Assembly (NCBI GenBank): GCA_000233775.1
Contig: CP003096.1
Location: 124,001-188,000, forward strand
Direction of reading: 5' to 3'
DNA: 64,000 nt
Source of the DNA: Thermovirga lienii DSM 17291
GTDB lineage: Bacteria; Synergistota; Synergistia; Synergistales; Thermovirgaceae
Below are positions 60,105-64,000 of this stretch, in pieces; within the stretch, counting starts at the first letter, position 1, and each line of letters starts with the position of its first letter. The translations under genes and the position numbers were made by a program. The notes below the pieces were generated by a model. The model was not told the origin of the DNA, did no database searches, and was given only the letters and a program-made list of their open reading frames with translations.

Positions 60105-60743
60105 TCAGTTGTTGAAGCCCTCAAGCTCGGCCTTGAAGCGCCTTGTCGTTTCCGTTGGGTTTTGGGTTCCGAAAATGGCGCTACTTACGGCAACCCCGCA
60201 GGCTCCTGTTTTTATGACCTCTTTTACGTCTTTTATGGTTATCCCCCCGATGGCCACGCAGGGAATGGAGACTTTCTCTACTATATTGTTAAGGCCATCT
60301 AAACCTATCACCACCGTGTCCTTCTTGGTTTTGGTGGGGTAAATGGCGCCCACTCCCAGGTAGCTTGCACCCTCTTTTTGTGCTTCTATGGCTCTTTGAG
60401 GGGTTCTGGCTGTTGCTCCAATTATGAACCCCTCTGGTGCCAGCTCTCTAGCGACTCGGACGGGCAAATCATCTTTTCCCAGGTGGACTCCGTCAGCCTT
60501 TGCCGCCAAGGCTATATCCAGCCGGTCGTTCACTATGAAGAGCGCTCCGTACTCGTCGGCCAAATGCCTGAACGCCAAGGCATAGCGGTATAGCTCCTTT
60601 GAGGTGGCGTCCTTGCACCTTAACTGTATGGCCGTTGCTCCCCCTTCCAGTGCGGCTTTTGCCTGTTCTTCCAAGGGTAAGCCTCTTCCAGAGGAGAGGT
60701 CCGGAATTACGTAAAGCCTGAGTCTTTTGGCTAGATCAGTCAT
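60105..60743 (-). CDS. thiE: Thiamine phosphate synthase
   Basis: ThiE (about 212 residues) joins hydroxymethylpyrimidine diphosphate and the thiazole phosphate to thiamine phosphate. It is a TIM barrel with the family stretches GATAIQLRCKDATS, FIVNDRLDIALAAKADGVHLGKDD, VGAIYPTKTKKDTVVIG and the phosphate-binding IPCVAIGGIT. The ATG at 60743 follows AGGTGAGG; a GTG three codons earlier is possible. It overlaps thiD by some 8-17 bp. No TPP riboswitch precedes the pair. Confidence 0.95.
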   Translation of the reverse strand: MTDLAKRLRLYVIPDLSSGRGLPLEEQAKAALEGGATAIQLRCKDATSKELYRYALAFRHLADEYGALFIVNDRLDIALAAKADGVHLGKDDLPVRVARELAPEGFIIGATARTPQRAIEAQKEGASYLGVGAIYPTKTKKDTVVIGLDGLNNIVEKVSIPCVAIGGITIKDVKEVIKTGACGVAVSSAIFGTQNPTETTRRFKAELEGFNN

Positions 60744-61569
60744 CTGCCTCACCTACCCATGATGGTACGACGAAGTGTCCTACTGGGCCCGGTCCTTTTC
60801 CAGGCCTGAAGGACCGCCTTAGGGCCATCTGAAGGTATGTAATGCCCCTTTCCACTGCTTCTTCCAGGGGGCAACCCGAAGCCAGTTCAGCAGTTATCGC
60901 AGCGCTCAGAGTGCATCCTGTTCCGTGGGTGTTCTCCGTGGGAATCCGTGGGTGGGTGAAAACCCTGACTCTTTCGCCTATGAACAGTAGGTCCTGCAGC
61001 GTTTGAGACTCTCTGTGCCCTCCTTTGATCAGCACAGCCTTGGCCCCCATTTGAGCTATAGCGGAGGCGGCCTTTTGGGCTGATTTCTCATCCTCTATGG
61101 GAAATTCCACTAATTTTTCGGCCTCCGGAAGGTTTGGCGTGACCAGCAGAGCATGTTTGAAAAGTTTTTCCTTAAGGGTGGAGATGGCTGATTGGTCTAT
61201 TAAAGCATGTCCCGTTTGAGATATCATGACTGGATCGACTACTATCTTTTGCGGAGCAAATTCAGACAAGACCTCGCAAAGGGCTTCTATTACCTCCGAA
61301 GATGCCAGCATGCCCGTTTTCATGGCGCCCACGGGAAAATCAGATAGAACTGCCCTTAGTTGTTCTTTTATGCTCTCAGGGGAAAGGACCTCCACGTGCC
61401 TTACTCCCAGGCTGTTTTGGGCCGTTACGGCCGTTATCACGCTGGTGCCGAAGACTCTTAGGGCGGCAAAGGTCTTCAAGTCGGCCTGTATGCCTGCCCC
61501 TCCTCCCGAATCGCTTCCCGCTACGGTCAAAGCTATGCCTCTGTAGCCTGTATGGTTTAAGTTCGCCAC
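60736..61569 (-). CDS. thiD: Hydroxymethylpyrimidine (phosphate) kinase
   Basis: ThiD (277 residues) phosphorylates hydroxymethylpyrimidine twice for thiamine synthesis. The ribokinase-type motifs are [25 protein letters not shown] at the N-terminus, [15 protein letters not shown], and the anion-hole motif [20 protein letters not shown]. The GTG at 61569 has AAAAGGAGG seven bases upstream, better than the upstream in-frame ATG. It is co-transcribed with thiE; the rest of the pathway is not in the window. Confidence 0.96.
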   Translation of the reverse strand: MANLNHTGYRGIALTVAGSDSGGGAGIQADLKTFAALRVFGTSVITAVTAQNSLGVRHVEVLSPESIKEQLRAVLSDFPVGAMKTGMLASSEVIEALCEVLSEFAPQKIVVDPVMISQTGHALIDQSAISTLKEKLFKHALLVTPNLPEAEKLVEFPIEDEKSAQKAASAIAQMGAKAVLIKGGHRESQTLQDLLFIGERVRVFTHPRIPTENTHGTGCTLSAAITAELASGCPLEEAVERGITYLQMALRRSFRPGKGPGPVGHFVVPSWVGEADD

Positions 61570-61763
61570 CTTTGGTTCCTCCTTTTGAGGAGTAATATTT
61601 GAAGGTCCTATGGAACCTATCATTTTATAACATACTTCCCAAGTAGGGTCCGGTTCGCAAGAAGGTATCTGGTGCCTTTAGGGGTTTTATCTACAGACAC
61701 CTAGATAGGGTTATATATTTTAATTGCCCTAAGAAGGGGATATGGGGCCTGTATAGCTACACT

Positions 61764-62978
61764 TCACTTCACTACTTCTCCATATTCCATGCTTATTTCC
61801 TGGGCCAGCTGTCGTAGGGAAAACCATTCTGATGTTTTTAGTTTTTCCAGGTAGTTAGCGGCAGTAGTTTGCATCTCGGGAATGGCAGGGTTATTTTCTA
61901 GCTCGAGAATGCACTCTATAACCAGGGCCAACATGTCGCATTGTTTGGTAAAAGAGCTGACAGAGAAAGCTTTCGCCATGCTCAACTCATTCAAAAGTCC
62001 TTTTGCTTCGACGTCTTCTTTTACCTTTAGGGGCATGGTTTCCTTGATGACCTTTCTCTGCTTGTCTTCCACCATGTCCCACAATGGAGCCTCTTCGTTT
62101 GGTGCCGCAAGTTCGTTGATTTTTTGCTTCACCGGGGATATTACGTCCCCTGTTAAGCTCTCCAGTATATCGTGGAATAGAGATAGCAATACAGATTCAA
62201 TATGGAATTTCCCGCTTTTGAATATCTCTAATTCATATATTGGAGCAAACATCTTTTCCTCGTATAAAGAATAGACTGCAGCCAAAAGGGTCACCACATA
62301 GGTGTGGGCAAGGACGCTGCTTTCTAAGGTACGCTTGATTCGGTTCCATCGGATCAGGTATTTAAGGTTCCGCACGGTCAGGAAATATTCCTTGTGGCTT
62401 TCGACTATTCTGTCGTATTCTTCATAATTTGGGATCTCGCTTATACTTTTTTGGATCTCTTTTTCCCGTGTAATGTAAGCACTCTCGTATACTTTTTTGT
62501 TCGTAATGCATTCTTCCAGGGCGGCCTTTCTTTTGCAGTAATTGAAGAGGTTGTCTACGCGCTCAATGATTTCTGGCTCTTCACTGTCCAGACGAAGCTT
62601 TGCTTTCATGTATGGCAAAAGTTCGTTACCAATAGGCCTTGGGAAGAGAGGTGCGATTTTATGTGCTGCTTCGTTTCTGAGGGTTTCGTAGTAATTTTCG
62701 CCCCGCTTCTTGTCCTTAACTGGTATGTTCTCAAGGGATTCTATGGTGTGTCTTGGAATGTCCGATATTTCGAACTTGGTGAAAGACTGAAGCAGTGCAC
62801 GCAAGATGAGGTGATCGATGAACTTGTCATTTTCGCCCATCTGGCGGGCTATCGCGTAACCCAGGTGGGCAACGTATGCTGCATTCTCTGCCTCGGTCCA
62901 TGTCTCTATGCGGGGCAGGAAGTTCCATCGCTGCATGCTCATTAACCTTTTTAACGCTGAAATCAGGCTTCTTGCCAT
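61764..62978 (-). CDS. HD-domain phosphohydrolase-like protein
   Basis: This 404-residue cytoplasmic protein is not assigned to a named family. A YfbR-like HD segment lies near residues 245-275 (LSLFHDILESLTGDVISPVKQKI), with His-Asp and the downstream Glu and Asp of 5'-nucleotidase HD proteins. An earlier segment (ALLQSFTKFEISDIP, near residue 62) looks like a decayed second copy of the same motif that has lost the metal residues. The ATG at 62978 has GGGGTTGAGGG upstream. It stands alone. It may act on nucleotides, but this is not shown. Confidence 0.7.
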   Translation of the reverse strand: MARSLISALKRLMSMQRWNFLPRIETWTEAENAAYVAHLGYAIARQMGENDKFIDHLILRALLQSFTKFEISDIPRHTIESLENIPVKDKKRGENYYETLRNEAAHKIAPLFPRPIGNELLPYMKAKLRLDSEEPEIIERVDNLFNYCKRKAALEECITNKKVYESAYITREKEIQKSISEIPNYEEYDRIVESHKEYFLTVRNLKYLIRWNRIKRTLESSVLAHTYVVTLLAAVYSLYEEKMFAPIYELEIFKSGKFHIESVLLSLFHDILESLTGDVISPVKQKINELAAPNEEAPLWDMVEDKQRKVIKETMPLKVKEDVEAKGLLNELSMAKAFSVSSFTKQCDMLALVIECILELENNPAIPEMQTTAANYLEKLKTSEWFSLRQLAQEISMEYGEVVK

Positions 62979-63103
62979 GCCCTCAACCCCTTTCAGGCAC
63001 ATGTATAACCTAATTTTAGCATGATGAAGAAAGCTATTATCAAGTGGCTCGCCCGAACAGCAGAGAGGCCTCTTTGGAGTAATGTAAAATTTTTAAAGCA
63101 TAC

Positions 63104-63123
63104 AACACCAAAAGTAAAGACCT
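63104..63123 (+). repeat. Dispersed AACACCAAAARTAAAGACC repeat, copy 5
   Basis: AACACCAAAAGTAAAGACCT on the plus strand, the only copy in this orientation, about 235 bp before the IS110-type transposase. Confidence 0.7.
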
Positions 63124-63165
63124 CGTACATTATTGTAGAGGCTAGGGAGTTTATACTAGCTTTAG

Positions 63166-63358
63166 GATGGAGGTAAGGGTGGGTCGTTAAAGACCGGGTC
63201 GGCATATTAATGATGTTGGGCCGTGGGTCAGATAGACCACCCTCCGCCAACCCGGACAGTATCAAGGGCGAGGCGGACCTCGGCCCGAGTTCACGAGGTA
63301 GGGTGCGGAGGGCAGCCCTCTTTACGCTCCATCACTACAAAATGATGGAGGTAACCCT
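63166..63358 (+). ncRNA. Probable IS110 bridge RNA region
   Basis: The 190 bp before the transposase are GC-rich and highly structured, unlike the flanks. CCGGGTCGGC (63194-63203) pairs with GCCAACCCGG (63246-63255) around a loop that holds a further hairpin (GTGGGTC/GACCAC). A second set of hairpins follows (CGAGG/CCTCG, GGGC/GCCC). A last one, CTCCATCA/TGATGGAG (63327-63350), covers the transposase ribosome-binding site. IS110-group elements encode their target- and donor-guiding RNA in this place. The exact element boundary and the loop assignments are not determined. Confidence 0.65.
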
Positions 63359-64000
63359 ATGAATAACTGTATAGGTATTGACGTAGGAAAGCAAGAGTTA
63401 GTTGTATTTGACGGTAAGAATCATAGAATATTCCCTAATGACGAACACCTATCGCAACTGCACAACTACATAAAATCTAGGGGTAAAGATGTAAAAATAA
63501 TATTTGAACCTACCAGCACATATTCAAGACGGTTAGAAGAACTGTGCATAACGAACAGCATTCCCTTCAAAAAGGTCAACCCTAGCATCGTCCCAAACCT
63601 CAGGCGTGTAGAGAATATCCGTTCAAAGACAGACAAAAGCGATTCGCAATTGCTCTTTCTATACGGCAGCAGAGAGGATGTTGTAGAGAGTGCTCCCAAA
63701 GACAACTGGCCTAAAAGCGTAATATCAATACTAAACCTATACCAAATATTTCAGCGTAATCGCATAGCCCTTCAAGGTAGCTTGGACGCCCTGATACGAG
63801 AACCCTATATGCTTGAAGATTCCTGCAACCTCATAAAAGAAGAGATCCGCCGCCACAAGGCCATGGAAGAAAAAATGCTAAAGGACGCCGAGGGTTTAGT
63901 AATCGAAAATGGAAGGGAAGATATGCTGCAGTTTCTAAAATCAATTCCTGGAATCGGAATAGTTACGGCTCTGTATCTCCTAGTCTTTTTCTTTAAATTC
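63359..64000 (+). CDS. IS110-family transposase, partial at window edge
   Basis: The open frame runs 214 codons from ATG at 63359 to the window end without a stop. It begins CIGIDVGKQELVVFDG, with the first catalytic Asp. Then come Glu in IFEPTSTYSRRLEEL and the acidic pair in RSKTDKSDSQLLFL, completing the DEDD RuvC-like site. Near the edge SIPGIGIVTAL marks the start of the Transposase_20 domain. The remaining 100 or more residues with the catalytic Ser lie outside. GGAGG precedes the ATG but can be buried in a hairpin. These enzymes are bridge-RNA-guided recombinases. Confidence 0.9.
   Translation, partial: MNNCIGIDVGKQELVVFDGKNHRIFPNDEHLSQLHNYIKSRGKDVKIIFEPTSTYSRRLEELCITNSIPFKKVNPSIVPNLRRVENIRSKTDKSDSQLLFLYGSREDVVESAPKDNWPKSVISILNLYQIFQRNRIALQGSLDALIREPYMLEDSCNLIKEEIRRHKAMEEKMLKDAEGLVIENGREDMLQFLKSIPGIGIVTALYLLVFFFKF

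Noticed and set aside
61570-61763. Possible TPP riboswitch before thiD-thiE
   Set aside because: The CTGAGA and ACCTGATCTGG boxes are absent on the relevant strand.
62993-63265. Minus-strand frame of 90 codons over the IS110 left end
   Set aside because: It crosses the structured region, has no ribosome-binding site and no family resemblance.

Overview
The window looks like the chromosome of an anaerobic, flagellated, amino-acid-fermenting bacterium with about 45-48% GC. Several features point to a member of the Synergistota, possibly Thermovirga-like: a FliW/CsrA/flagellin module, TTG and GTG starts behind strong AGGAGG sites, a TAXI-type solute-binding protein, an NhaC antiporter, amino-acid racemase and saccharopine-dehydrogenase-like genes, and salvage-style cobalamin genes. 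The phylum is inferred from gene content and protein style; no 16S or other marker gene is present. No tRNA, rRNA or CRISPR array was seen.

Layout. Positions 1-9970 hold chemotaxis and motility genes: a FlgN-like chaperone, a minus-strand block of methyl-accepting protein, unknown gene, cheB, cheC and cheD, then a sigma-70-family factor, a cheW, and several uncharacterised small genes. The last of these (9467-9970) lies directly behind a c-di-GMP-I riboswitch. Positions 10174-13078 are a nest of two insertion sequences whose order of arrival can be read from three copies of an 18-bp target repeat. Positions 13108-20083 return to motility: a 905-residue flagellin with a CsrA-type hairpin in its leader, csrA, fliW, an exported coiled-coil protein, yaaR, flgG and a second cheW.

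Positions 20086-28126 are a single minus-strand branched-chain amino-acid operon, ilvN-ilvC-leuA-leuC-leuD-leuB-ilvB. It is preceded by a perfect promoter, a Leu/Val/Ile-rich leader peptide and an attenuator. A divergent IlvD/Edd-family gene that lacks key metal-binding residues faces it. Kynureninase follows, then cobalamin salvage (cobU, cobS, cobC; a B12 riboswitch and cobT; and further on cbiB, cobD, pduX and cbiP). Between and around these lie an ABC-class ATPase, a zinc-type ABC importer, a small-peptide locus, a GntR-controlled set (saccharopine-dehydrogenase-like, NhaC, racemase) and a secondary alcohol dehydrogenase almost the same as the Thermoanaerobacter enzyme.

Positions 50752-64000 hold another chemoreceptor, a decayed tract (duplicate promoter, short terminated transcript, insertion-sequence scar, broken transporter), a SAM-I riboswitch with metY-metX, a metallo-beta-lactamase-fold protein, a TAXI binding protein, a TauE exporter, thiE/thiD, an HD-domain protein, and the left part of an IS110-family element with its structured bridge-RNA region. 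A dispersed motif of about 25 bp recurs five times, each time upstream of a gene and in the same orientation as that gene.

The most notable regulatory theme is RNA-level control: c-di-GMP, cobalamin and SAM riboswitches, peptide attenuation, a CsrA-binding leader and a probable bridge RNA.
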